A stretch of DNA of 64,000 bases from Bin94 sp965215535. GTDB taxonomy: Bacteria > Gemmatimonadota > Gemmatimonadetes > Longimicrobiales > Gaopeijiaceae. The stretch spans positions 620,001-684,000 of the forward strand of contig OZ244063.1 of the NCBI GenBank assembly GCA_965215535.1, given 5' to 3'. A program made the translations under genes and the position numbers. How positions within the stretch are numbered: position 1 is the stretch's first letter; every line of letters begins with the position of its first letter. Positions 9,180 to 17,246 of this stretch are shown piece by piece. The notes beneath the pieces were generated by a model that saw nothing but the letters and a program-made list of their open reading frames with translations, was not told where the DNA came from and ran no database searches.

Positions 9180-9350
9180 GGTGATCTCTCCTCCGCCATG
9201 AGGCTGGGGGAACGGGTGCGTGCGTTATTGAGTGATGGTTCGGGGCAGATCGCGGAGCCGGGGTTGGGGGTGTGGCCCTGCGACAGGGAGCCGTGCATCG
9301 AGCCGGGTTCTGCATCTGCGCCTGTGCAAGCTAACAGCGAACCCTCGGGA

Positions 9351-10373
9351 TCAGTTCCCGCGCGTTGCCTGCCGGGTCCAGATCACGGCCGATCCGCAGC
9401 CGCCATTGCTTCGCCCCTGGTACTGCAAAGGGGTGCGGGGCCCCCAGTAGACCTCGGCCACCTCGACCCAGTGCGGCGGAATCTGGTCGATATTGACCGA
9501 CCCCTCGATATCGACGCCCCACTCGACCCCATCCACAAAGATCGCCAGCTCGCAGTCGCGGGCCCGCAGCACCGCGCGCTCAGGCGACGTGCGGTCGATG
9601 CGAATGCCGGGAATGTGGGCAAAGGCGTCGGAGATGAGGTGCGACTGCCTGGCCTCGATCGTCTGCCGCGTCAGAAGCCGCATGACGACCCCCCGGTCGA
9701 GACGGCGGTAGTAGCCGCGACTCTCCAGATAGGGAGACCTGACCTCGACCCGGATGGGCCGGAGCGCCACCGCCTCGACCGTCATGGCGACCTCGACCGC
9801 AGTGGTGCGATCGGGGTGCAGCGCCACCGGCTCGGTGCGGGCGGCATAGCCGATCCGTTCAATGGTCAGGCGAGCCAGATTGGATCCGAGATTGTCGAAC
9901 ACGACTCTGCCATCGGCATTGGTGATGGCCTGCCTCCCCTCTCCGAGCGAAACTGCGGCGCCGACCACAGGGCTTCCCTGGGCGGCATCAATGACGCGCA
10001 CCAGAAGGCGGGCCGCTCCCCCGGGGTCGTCTTCATCCAGGGTGCGCATGGTGAGGGTGAATTCCCCTGGGCGCAAAACCCGGAAGCCGCCGCTCAGGGT
10101 GACGTAGCCGCTGCGCCGAACCGTGAGGGTGTAGCTTCCCAGCGGGGCCTCGAGCGTCGTCGCGCCCTCCGCATCGGTCACGTACCTGCGGGTGATTCCC
10201 GAGAGCTCGATCACCGCATCGGCCAGCCCCTCGTTCGAGTCGGCGTCCAGAATGCGCGCCTGGATGCGAACCTGTTCCGAATCGGCTCGTTCCTGCGCAG
10301 TCGCCGAGGCCGACGCGAGCGTCAGAACACCAATCCAGATCGCTGTCAACACTCCGGGGCCATTGCGTGTCAT
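9351..10373 (-). CDS. Secreted protein with two carboxypeptidase-regulatory-like domains and a TonB-plug-like C-terminus
   Basis: 340 residues from ATG 10373 with a signal peptide ending ASASATAQ. Two transthyretin-like domains follow, about residues 30-120 (IQARILDADSNEGLADAV) and 125-205 (LVRVIDAAQGSPVVGAAVSL), each ending in the GY turn. A plug-like region comes next (LISDAFAHIPGIRIDR) and the end is GGCGSAVIWTR. DCELAIFVDGV and GGCG supply two Cys that align in position with those of the protein at 7841. No barrel is encoded. Likely periplasmic or outer-membrane associated. Upstream frame extends to 10496 but the signal peptide argues for 10373. Confidence 0.75.
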   Translation of the reverse strand: MTRNGPGVLTAIWIGVLTLASASATAQERADSEQVRIQARILDADSNEGLADAVIELSGITRRYVTDAEGATTLEAPLGSYTLTVRRSGYVTLSGGFRVLRPGEFTLTMRTLDEDDPGGAARLLVRVIDAAQGSPVVGAAVSLGEGRQAITNADGRVVFDNLGSNLARLTIERIGYAARTEPVALHPDRTTAVEVAMTVEAVALRPIRVEVRSPYLESRGYYRRLDRGVVMRLLTRQTIEARQSHLISDAFAHIPGIRIDRTSPERAVLRARDCELAIFVDGVEWGVDIEGSVNIDQIPPHWVEVAEVYWGPRTPLQYQGRSNGGCGSAVIWTRQATRGN

Positions 10374-10553
10374 GGAAGTATCGGGTATCCTGTATGGAGA
10401 GCAGATCCATCCTGCGTGGAGAAACGAATTCACACTGAATAACAGTATAGGCTCCCGACACTTTCGGTGCGCGCAAGACGGCATGATGAAGCGCAAAGCC
10501 GGAAGATCCTGTCACACGGCAGACCGCTGCCCGCAACCGAATTGCGGAGGTTC
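10374..10553. other. Divergent intergenic region
   Basis: 180 bases between the plug-like gene (minus) and the DUF1592 gene (plus). On minus there is a TATACT box at about 10451-10446 but no convincing -35. A GGAGG site directly precedes the plus gene. No gene is seen. Confidence 0.35.
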
Positions 10554-13016
10554 ATGAAAAAACTCGCACTGACAATGGCGACCGCCGGGGCGTTCGGACT
10601 GGGAGTGCCCGCGCCCGATGGCGACCAGGTCTCTGCCGACTCCACGATTCGCTCCGGGCATCCCTACTCCGCCGAAACCCTCACGGAGAATCATCCCGTT
10701 GCGGTGGCCAACGAGATCGTTGCCCGGTACTGCGTGCGCTGCCACAGCGAGCGCCGCCAGATCGGCAACCTGGTTCTCGAGGGATTCGACATCGCCGAGG
10801 CCGGCAGTCGGCGCCCCACCGTCGAGAAGATGATTCGCAAGCTCCGCGCCGGAATGATGCCCCCGCATGGGGTGCCGCGCCCCGAACCCGAGACGATCGA
10901 CGCCATGGCGGCTGAGCTCGAAGAGGCGATGGACGAGATCTCCCGCCGCGATCCGAACCCGGGCAAGCGCACCTTCCAGCGCCTCAACCGGGCAGAGTAC
11001 GCCCGCGCCGTCGAGGATCTGCTCGGGGTGAAGGTCGATGTGAGTCCCTTCCTCCCCCTGGACACCAAGAGCGCCAACTTCGACAACATCGCCGATGTGC
11101 AGATGCCCTCGGCCACAGTCATGGAGGGATATCTGCGGGCGGCCGGGCAGATCAGTCGCATTGCGCTGGGCGATCCCGAGGCCGAGGTCGCATCGACCAT
11201 CTACCGCGTCCCGCGGGTGGCCTCGCAGAAGGATCGCGTGGAGGGAGCGCCGGTCGGAACCCGGGGCGGGCTCTCGGTGCTGCACAACTTCCCCGCCGAC
11301 GGCAAGTACGTCTTCCATATCATGCCCTACAATGCGGTCGAGGGCGAGGTCTTCGGGCGCACCTTCGGCACCGAGCAGATCGAGGTCTCGATCGATGGCG
11401 CCCGGGTGGCACTCCTCACCGTGGATCGCTGGATGTCCGAATCGGAGCCCACCGGACTCAATATTCGCACCGATTCCATCTACGTCACAGCCGGCCAGAA
11501 GCGCGTCACGGCCGCCTTTATCCGCCAGTTCGAAGGGGTGGTGGACGATCTGATCCGTCCCATCGATCATACGCTCGCCGATGGGCAGATCGGGATCGGG
11601 CTTGGCGTCACGACGCAGCAGCACCTGCAGCGCATGACGATCCTCGGTCCCTTCCAGGTGACCGGCGTCTCGGATACCCCGGCCCGCAAGCGCGTCTTCT
11701 CCTGCCGCCCCACGGCGCCGGACGAGGAAGAGCCCTGCGCGCGCGCCATTGTCGAACGACTGGCCTCGCAGGCATACCGGCGACCGGCCAGCGGAGACGA
11801 CATTGACGGCATTCTCGCCTTCTATCGTCAGGGGGCCGCAGATGGCGGATTCGAGAAGGGCATCCGCACCGCTCTGCAGGCCGTTCTGGCCAGCCCCCAT
11901 TTCCTCTTCCGCTTCGAGCGCGGCCCCGACAGCGAGGCCGGCAGCGAGATCTACCCCATTGACGATCTGGATCTTGCCTCGCGGCTCTCCTTCTTCCTCT
12001 GGGGCGCCCCCCCCGACGAAGAGCTTCTGGCGGCAGCGCGGGCACGCACGCTCGGCAGCGCGGAAGCGCTCGCAGCGCAGACCCGGCGCATGCTGGCCGA
12101 TCCGCGCGCGGAGGCGCTCGCAACCCGCTTCGCGGCGCAGTGGCTCCGGCTTCAGGATCTGGAGGACATCCACCCCGATGCACTCACCTATCCCTACTTC
12201 GATCAGACCCTCGCAGACGCAATGATCCGCGAGACCGAGACCTTCTTCGTCCACCTGGTCGAGGAGGACCGCCCGGCGCTGGAGCTGCTGACGGCCGACT
12301 ACACCTACGTAAACGAGCGCCTTGCGCGCCATTACGGCATCACGGGAGTCGTGGGACCGGAGTTCCGAAAGGTCTCCTATCCGACTGCGCACCGCCGCGG
12401 GCTTCTGGGCCACGGCAGCGTCCTCACGCTCACTTCGCATCCTGATCGCACCTCGCCGGTGTTGCGGGGCAAGTGGGTGCTGGAAGTTCTTCTGGGCGCA
12501 CCGCCGCCCCCGCCCCCACCCGATATTCCGGCATTCGAGGAGACCGCCGCCGCCGAAGAGGGGCGCCTTCTGACGGTGCGCGAGCGCATGGAGGAGCACC
12601 GCGCAAACCCCGCGTGCAGCTCCTGCCACAACGTGATCGACCCACTCGGCCTGGCCCTCGAGAACTTCGATGTCACCGGCGCCTGGCGGATCCGCGACGA
12701 GGGCAATCCGGTCGATCCCTCGGGCGTCATGTACGACGGCACCGAGATCGGCAACCCCGACGATCTGCGCGCGGCGCTGCTGAATGTGCCCGATGTCTTC
12801 CTGAGCACCTTCGCCGAAAACCTGATGGCCTATGCGCTCGGGCGTCGCGTCGAGTATTACGACATGCCCACGATCCGGGCGATCACGCACGAGGCCGCCG
12901 CCAACGATCACCGCATCTCCGCATTCATTCTGGGTGTGGTGAAGAGCGATTCCTTCCGCATGGCCCGTGCCGGCAGCGCAGTCGCGGAGACCGCCGAATC
13001 CCCACCTCTCCACTGA
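10554..13016 (+). CDS. Planctomycete-type cytochrome-c-like protein (DUF1587-DUF1592-DUF1588-DUF1585)
   Basis: 820 residues from ATG 10554, behind GGAGG at 5 bases, with a signal peptide (MKKLALTMATAGAFGLGVPA). A haem-type motif CVRCH lies at residues 60-64 and a second CxxCH (CSSCH) at 688-692 in the segment NPACSSCHNVIDPLGLALE that defines DUF1588. Between them are the DUF1587-like RLNRAEYARAVEDLLGV and DUF1592-like LASRLSFFLWGAPPDEELL segments, and the end is typical of DUF1585 (AYALGRRVEYYDMPTIRAI). Such proteins are paired with DUF1552 proteins in Planctomycetes, Gemmatimonadota and Acidobacteria; their biochemical role is unproven. Exported, probably haem-binding; first gene of a four-gene operon. 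Confidence 0.93.
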   Translation: MKKLALTMATAGAFGLGVPAPDGDQVSADSTIRSGHPYSAETLTENHPVAVANEIVARYCVRCHSERRQIGNLVLEGFDIAEAGSRRPTVEKMIRKLRAGMMPPHGVPRPEPETIDAMAAELEEAMDEISRRDPNPGKRTFQRLNRAEYARAVEDLLGVKVDVSPFLPLDTKSANFDNIADVQMPSATVMEGYLRAAGQISRIALGDPEAEVASTIYRVPRVASQKDRVEGAPVGTRGGLSVLHNFPADGKYVFHIMPYNAVEGEVFGRTFGTEQIEVSIDGARVALLTVDRWMSESEPTGLNIRTDSIYVTAGQKRVTAAFIRQFEGVVDDLIRPIDHTLADGQIGIGLGVTTQQHLQRMTILGPFQVTGVSDTPARKRVFSCRPTAPDEEEPCARAIVERLASQAYRRPASGDDIDGILAFYRQGAADGGFEKGIRTALQAVLASPHFLFRFERGPDSEAGSEIYPIDDLDLASRLSFFLWGAPPDEELLAAARARTLGSAEALAAQTRRMLADPRAEALATRFAAQWLRLQDLEDIHPDALTYPYFDQTLADAMIRETETFFVHLVEEDRPALELLTADYTYVNERLARHYGITGVVGPEFRKVSYPTAHRRGLLGHGSVLTLTSHPDRTSPVLRGKWVLEVLLGAPPPPPPPDIPAFEETAAAEEGRLLTVRERMEEHRANPACSSCHNVIDPLGLALENFDVTGAWRIRDEGNPVDPSGVMYDGTEIGNPDDLRAALLNVPDVFLSTFAENLMAYALGRRVEYYDMPTIRAITHEAAANDHRISAFILGVVKSDSFRMARAGSAVAETAESPPLH

Positions 13017-13086
13017 TTCCCCCAGCCCCGGATTCCCCCCGGCCCATCCGGTGTCCACCCCTCCTTACAAGGAAAGGCCCTGACCG

Positions 13087-14475
13087 ATGCAGTATCTGAC
13101 TGGAAAACACATCTCCCGGCGTGCGCTTCTAAAGGGAACGGGGGCCGCGATCGGCCTCCCCCTCCTCGACGCCATGATTCCGGCCGGACGACTCTGGTCC
13201 AAGACCGAGGCGGGCAAGGCTGCGGCCAAGACCCGCCTGGTCTGCATCGAACAGGTCCATGGCGCCGCCGGGTGCAACGACTGGGGCGCGTCGCAGAACC
13301 TCTGGTCGCCGGCCGAGACCGGAAAAAACTTCGACCTCTCGCCGAGCAGCCTCAGGCCGCTGGAGCCATTCCGGAAGCACCTCACGATCATCAGCGACAC
13401 CGACGCGCGCATGGCTGACGCCTATGCCCCCTCCGAGATCGGGGGCGACCACTTCCGCACCAGCGCGGTCTTCCTCACCCAATCCCACCCGAAGCAGACC
13501 GAGGGCTCCGATGTCCGCGTGGGCACATCCTTCGATCAGCTCTATGTCCAGCGCTTCGGACAGGATACGCCGATCCCCTCGCTGCAGCTCTCGATCGAGA
13601 ACGTGGATCAGGCTGGGGGCTGCGCCTACGGGTACGCCTGCGTCTACACCGACACGATCAGTTGGTCTTCGCCGACCGACCCGCTGCCAATGATCCGCGA
13701 TCCCCGCGCCGTCTTCGAGCAGCTCTTCGGGGCGGGTGGAACCCCCGAACAGCGCGCCGAACGGCTGAAGACCGACCGCAGCATCCTGGACTGGGTCATG
13801 GGCGAAATCGCGGCCGTGCGACGGACGCTCGACACATCGGACATGCACCGGCTCGACCAGTACGCGCAGAACATCCGCGAGCTGGAACAGCGGATTCAGC
13901 GCATCGAAGCGCAAAACTCGAGTGGCGAAGAGCGCCAGATTCCCGAGGCGCCGGTGGGCGTTCCCGATTCCTTCGAGGAGCATGTCAAGCTGATGTTCGA
14001 CCTGCAGGTGCTTGCCTTCCTCTCGGACACCACGCGCGTCTTCTCCTTCAAGATGGGGCGCGACGCCTCGCCGCGGGTCTATCCGGAATCCGGGGTCGAG
14101 ACCCCCTTCCACGCCGCCTCGCACCACGGCGGCCGCGAGGATCGGGTTCTCCAGTTCGCCAAAATCAACGAGTACCACATCTCGATGATGCCATACTTCC
14201 TCGAGAAGCTGCAGGCCGCGACCGAGGACAATGGCACGCTCCTCGACAAGACGCTCATCATGTACGGCTCCGCGATGGCGGACAGCAATCTGCACAATCA
14301 CATGCGCTGTCCGCTCTTCCTGGCCGGGGGCGCGAATGGCATCCTGGAGGGCGAGCAGCATATTCGGGCGCAGCCGGGCACGCCGATGGCGAATGTCATG
14401 CTGAGCCTTCTGCACAAGCTCGGGGCCACCGACATCGAGAGCTTCGGCAACAGCACGGGCCACTTCGAGGTGTAG
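13087..14475 (+). CDS. DUF1552 protein, Tat-exported
   Basis: 462 residues, 70 bases after the DUF1592 gene and on the same strand. N-terminal twin-arginine signal (SRRALLKGTGAAIGLPLLDA). The body has the marks of the DUF1552 family: LVCIEQVHGAAG, GGDHFRTSAVFLTQSHP, the SLQLSIENVDQAGGC region, FEQLFG, the long helix with ELEQRIQRIEAQ, PFHAASHHGG near residue 345 and LIMYGSAMADSNLHNH. The last two resemble sulfatase-fold metal-ligand segments (His/Asp), but catalytic function is not established. Tat export suggests the protein folds with a cofactor before crossing the membrane, in keeping with its partner having CxxCH motifs. Confidence 0.93.
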   Translation: MQYLTGKHISRRALLKGTGAAIGLPLLDAMIPAGRLWSKTEAGKAAAKTRLVCIEQVHGAAGCNDWGASQNLWSPAETGKNFDLSPSSLRPLEPFRKHLTIISDTDARMADAYAPSEIGGDHFRTSAVFLTQSHPKQTEGSDVRVGTSFDQLYVQRFGQDTPIPSLQLSIENVDQAGGCAYGYACVYTDTISWSSPTDPLPMIRDPRAVFEQLFGAGGTPEQRAERLKTDRSILDWVMGEIAAVRRTLDTSDMHRLDQYAQNIRELEQRIQRIEAQNSSGEERQIPEAPVGVPDSFEEHVKLMFDLQVLAFLSDTTRVFSFKMGRDASPRVYPESGVETPFHAASHHGGREDRVLQFAKINEYHISMMPYFLEKLQAATEDNGTLLDKTLIMYGSAMADSNLHNHMRCPLFLAGGANGILEGEQHIRAQPGTPMANVMLSLLHKLGATDIESFGNSTGHFEV

Positions 14476-14611
14476 CCAGCCACCCCTGTGGACGACCGCC
14501 AACCGGCCGTCGGGCCCGACTTCGGCACAACTCACGGATGGCCAGCGCGCCACCGGTGACGAGGGGTCCGGGGCGCGGGAATGATCGCCATGGAAAGAAA
14601 GGTGTAGCACG

Positions 14612-16516
14612 ATGATCGGCATCTTCGCCAACTCCGCCCTCGGCGGCGGAACTCAGCGGCGCGTGCGACAGGGCGCCCTGATTCTGCTGACGCTGACGAC
14701 AGCGATTGCGATATCGGGAAGCACGCCGCGCATGACGGTGGAAGCGCCGGTGGCCGACGCCGCCGAACGTGGCGACCTCGAGGCCATTCGGGAGCTCCTG
14801 CGCCAGGGAGCCGACGTCAATACCGCGCAGAGCGATGGCATGACGGCGTTGCACTGGGCCGCGGTCCATGACGACGCCGATCTGGCCCGCACCCTTCTCT
14901 ACGCCGGGGCGACGGTGCGCGCCACCACCCGCCTGGGCGGCTATGCGCCGCTGCACCTCGCCAGCCGCGGCGGAAGCGTGGCGGTCGCGCGCCTGATTCT
15001 GGAAGCGGGCGCAGATCCGGATCTCTTTACGAAGACGGGGGTGACGGCGCTCCACTTTGCCGCCGACGCCGATGCCGCCGAGCTGGTGCGGGCACTGATC
15101 GAATACGGCGCGGATGTGAATGCGCAGGATCACTTCGCCGAGCGGACCCCGCTGATGTTCGCGGCCGTGCGTGGAGCCGACGCTGCGCTGGGCGCTCTCC
15201 TTGTGGCCGGGGCCGACGCCGCGCTGGTGACGCGCGTGAAGGATTACGAGGTCATTGACCAGACGAATCGGATGGAGCGGCAGCAGCGGGCTCGGATTCG
15301 CGCCGCCGCCGAAGAGCCGGAAGAGGAAGAGGAGGAGGAGGCCGTCGCAGAGGCTCCCCCTGCCCCGCCCCGCTCCCCCGGTCCTGTACAGCCGCAGCCG
15401 GCCGCGACAGCCGGGCAGACGCCGCCCGCTCAGGCCGGGACGGCCGAAGAGCCCGCAGAGAAGGTCGAGCCCGAAGAGCCTCCGGTCCGTGCGCTCTCCT
15501 CGGCGCAGCAGATCGGCAGGCAGGGCGGCTTTGCGGCACTCCACTTTGCGGCGCGCGAAGGCCACCGCTCGACGGCGGCGCTCCTGCTCGATGGCGGAGC
15601 CGATCTGAACCAGCCGACCGGGGGCGATCTCACAACCCCGATTCTGGTTGCGATCATCAATGGCAACTACGACCTGGGCCGCGACCTCCTGGAGCGCGGC
15701 GCCGATCCCAACCTGGTCAGCGACGACGGCGCCGGACCGCTCTTTGCCACCCTCAACATCGAGTGGTCGCTGCGCACCTGGTACCCGCAACCCCAGGCGT
15801 TCCGTCAACAGGAAACCGATTATTTGCAGTTGATGAAGCTGCTCCTCGATGCGGGCGCCGACCCCAACCAGCGCACCGGAACCCATATCTGGTACGCTGC
15901 CTACAACGCCGGGCGCATGGGCGTCGATTTCACCGGCGCGACCCCATTCTGGCGAGCAGCCTATGCCGCCGATGTGCAGGCCATGCGCCTTTTGGTCGAG
16001 CATGGCGCCGATCCGAATATCTGGACGCTGAAGCTGCCCAGCCGCCGCCGCTTCTTCGATCCCAACTTTCCCGATACCCGCCCCGAAGAAGCGCCAGCCG
16101 ACCCATCCGGGTTGCCGCCGATCCCTGTGGGGGGGCCTGCGGTGCATCCGCTGCATGCGGCATCGGGGGTTGGCTTCGGCACCTCCAGAGTGGCGCAGCA
16201 GCACCGCAGCGTTCCGAATGGCTGGCTGCCGGCGGTGCGCTACCTAGTCGATGAACTCGGGATCGATCCGAATCTGCGCGACCACGATGGCTACACCGCC
16301 ATTCACCACTCGGCCGCCCGGGGCGACAACGAGACGATCCTCTTCCTGGTGAGCCGCGGGGCCGACATCGGCGCCATCAGCCGCCGGGGACAGACGACCG
16401 CAGATCTGGCCAACAGCCCCGAGCAGCGCGCGCAACCCCTTCCGGCCACGGTGGCGCTCCTCGAAAAGCTGGGCTCGGCCAACAGTCACCAGTGTCGATC
16501 GTGCGGAGGAAACTGA
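14612..16516 (+). CDS. Secreted or membrane-anchored ankyrin-repeat protein
   Basis: 634 residues. A hydrophobic N-terminal segment (about 21-36) is a signal or anchor. Ankyrin repeats occupy residues about 45-205 (DGMTALHWAAVHDDADLART, GYAPLHLASRGGSVAVAR, GVTALHFAADADAAELVR, RTPLMFAAVRGADAAL) and again 300-600 (GGFAALHFAAREGHRSTA through DGYTAIHHSAARGDNETI). The blocks are split by a low-complexity linker rich in Glu, Pro and Ala at about 222-295. The C-terminal set is interrupted by a non-repeat insertion at about 470-545. Ankyrin proteins commonly follow DUF1592/DUF1552 pairs. Probably a protein-protein scaffold in the periplasm. Confidence 0.9.
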   Translation: MIGIFANSALGGGTQRRVRQGALILLTLTTAIAISGSTPRMTVEAPVADAAERGDLEAIRELLRQGADVNTAQSDGMTALHWAAVHDDADLARTLLYAGATVRATTRLGGYAPLHLASRGGSVAVARLILEAGADPDLFTKTGVTALHFAADADAAELVRALIEYGADVNAQDHFAERTPLMFAAVRGADAALGALLVAGADAALVTRVKDYEVIDQTNRMERQQRARIRAAAEEPEEEEEEEAVAEAPPAPPRSPGPVQPQPAATAGQTPPAQAGTAEEPAEKVEPEEPPVRALSSAQQIGRQGGFAALHFAAREGHRSTAALLLDGGADLNQPTGGDLTTPILVAIINGNYDLGRDLLERGADPNLVSDDGAGPLFATLNIEWSLRTWYPQPQAFRQQETDYLQLMKLLLDAGADPNQRTGTHIWYAAYNAGRMGVDFTGATPFWRAAYAADVQAMRLLVEHGADPNIWTLKLPSRRRFFDPNFPDTRPEEAPADPSGLPPIPVGGPAVHPLHAASGVGFGTSRVAQQHRSVPNGWLPAVRYLVDELGIDPNLRDHDGYTAIHHSAARGDNETILFLVSRGADIGAISRRGQTTADLANSPEQRAQPLPATVALLEKLGSANSHQCRSCGGN

Positions 16517-17109
16517 TGGCGCGCGGGCAACAGAGCGGAAGTGCAGCCGAATGGGGCTGCCCGGGCACCGTCTCTGCCGCCGGGATATGCGCCCGGTGGA
16601 TTTTTCCCCTTCTCCTTCTCGCCTTTCCGGCCACAGCCCCCATGGCGGCCCAGGACACGGAGTGGAATCGCTACACGCTCGAGGATCTGGAGGGGGTCTT
16701 TGTGCGGGCCGAAGCCAACGAGGGGTGCGCAGGGGCCGGGGTCGTCGCGGAATCGGTGCGCACCGATGCTGCCGCCCTGCTGGAGGAGGCCGGGGTGCCG
16801 CTCCTGACCGAAGAGGAGATGCTTGCCAGTCCGGGATTGCCCGAGGTGCGGGTCACGGTGGAGTGCGGAGGCGGAGTCGCGGGAATCGTCGGCTATTCCA
16901 TTTCGGTTCGGGTACAGCAGGCCACGCAGATGATCCGGGACAATCAGATTACCCTTGCCGAGGCGGTCACCTGGTGGACCAGCGGTGTGGGGGTTGCCGA
17001 GGCGGGGAATGCCGCTGCGGCTCTGAATGACGAGCTACGTCGCCACCTGACCATCTTCGCCGAAGCCTTTGCCACCGCGAATGCCGAAGCCGAGGGGTCG
17101 TCGCGCTGA
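16516..17109 (+). CDS. Small secreted protein of unknown function
   Basis: 197 residues from ATG 16516, which shares one base with the ankyrin stop (TGATG) and has GGAGG 8 bases upstream, so it is the coupled last gene of the operon. The signal peptide (RWIFPLLLLAFPATAPMAAQ) ends about residue 46. The mature part is acidic, with two Cys (NEGCAGAG and VECGGG) that could form a disulfide, an YSISVRVQQ strand and a helical Ala-rich end. I do not recognise a family. An upstream GTG at 16492 is possible but has no ribosome site. Confidence 0.78.
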   Translation: MARGQQSGSAAEWGCPGTVSAAGICARWIFPLLLLAFPATAPMAAQDTEWNRYTLEDLEGVFVRAEANEGCAGAGVVAESVRTDAAALLEEAGVPLLTEEEMLASPGLPEVRVTVECGGGVAGIVGYSISVRVQQATQMIRDNQITLAEAVTWWTSGVGVAEAGNAAAALNDELRRHLTIFAEAFATANAEAEGSSR

Positions 17110-17246
17110 AGCGGGGCTGACGCGCAAGCGCCCCTGATCGCCGCCTTCCTCGCAGGAGCACAGCACAACAAGCGCCCCTGGCTGTTCAATGAACGCGCCA
17201 AGTGCGCGGGAGTGACTGCAGGTCGAATCCGGAAGGGGTGCGAACG
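17110..17246. repeat. Convergent gap carrying a 12-base direct repeat
   Basis: Between the operon end and the convergent serine-hydrolase gene, CAAGCGCCCCTG occurs at 17125-17136 and again at 17169-17180, 44 bases apart. No T-rich terminator is visible. No gene is seen here. Confidence 0.5.

Noticed and set aside
9303..9342. Inverted repeat GGGTTC/GAACCC past the plug-like gene at 9351
   Set aside because: Only 6 bp with a 28-base loop and no T-run; too weak to call a terminator.
10512..13058. 848-codon open frame on minus, opposite the DUF1592 gene
   Set aside because: Exact shadow of a gene with CxxCH motifs and a signal peptide; its translation is rich in His, Arg and Gly without structure.
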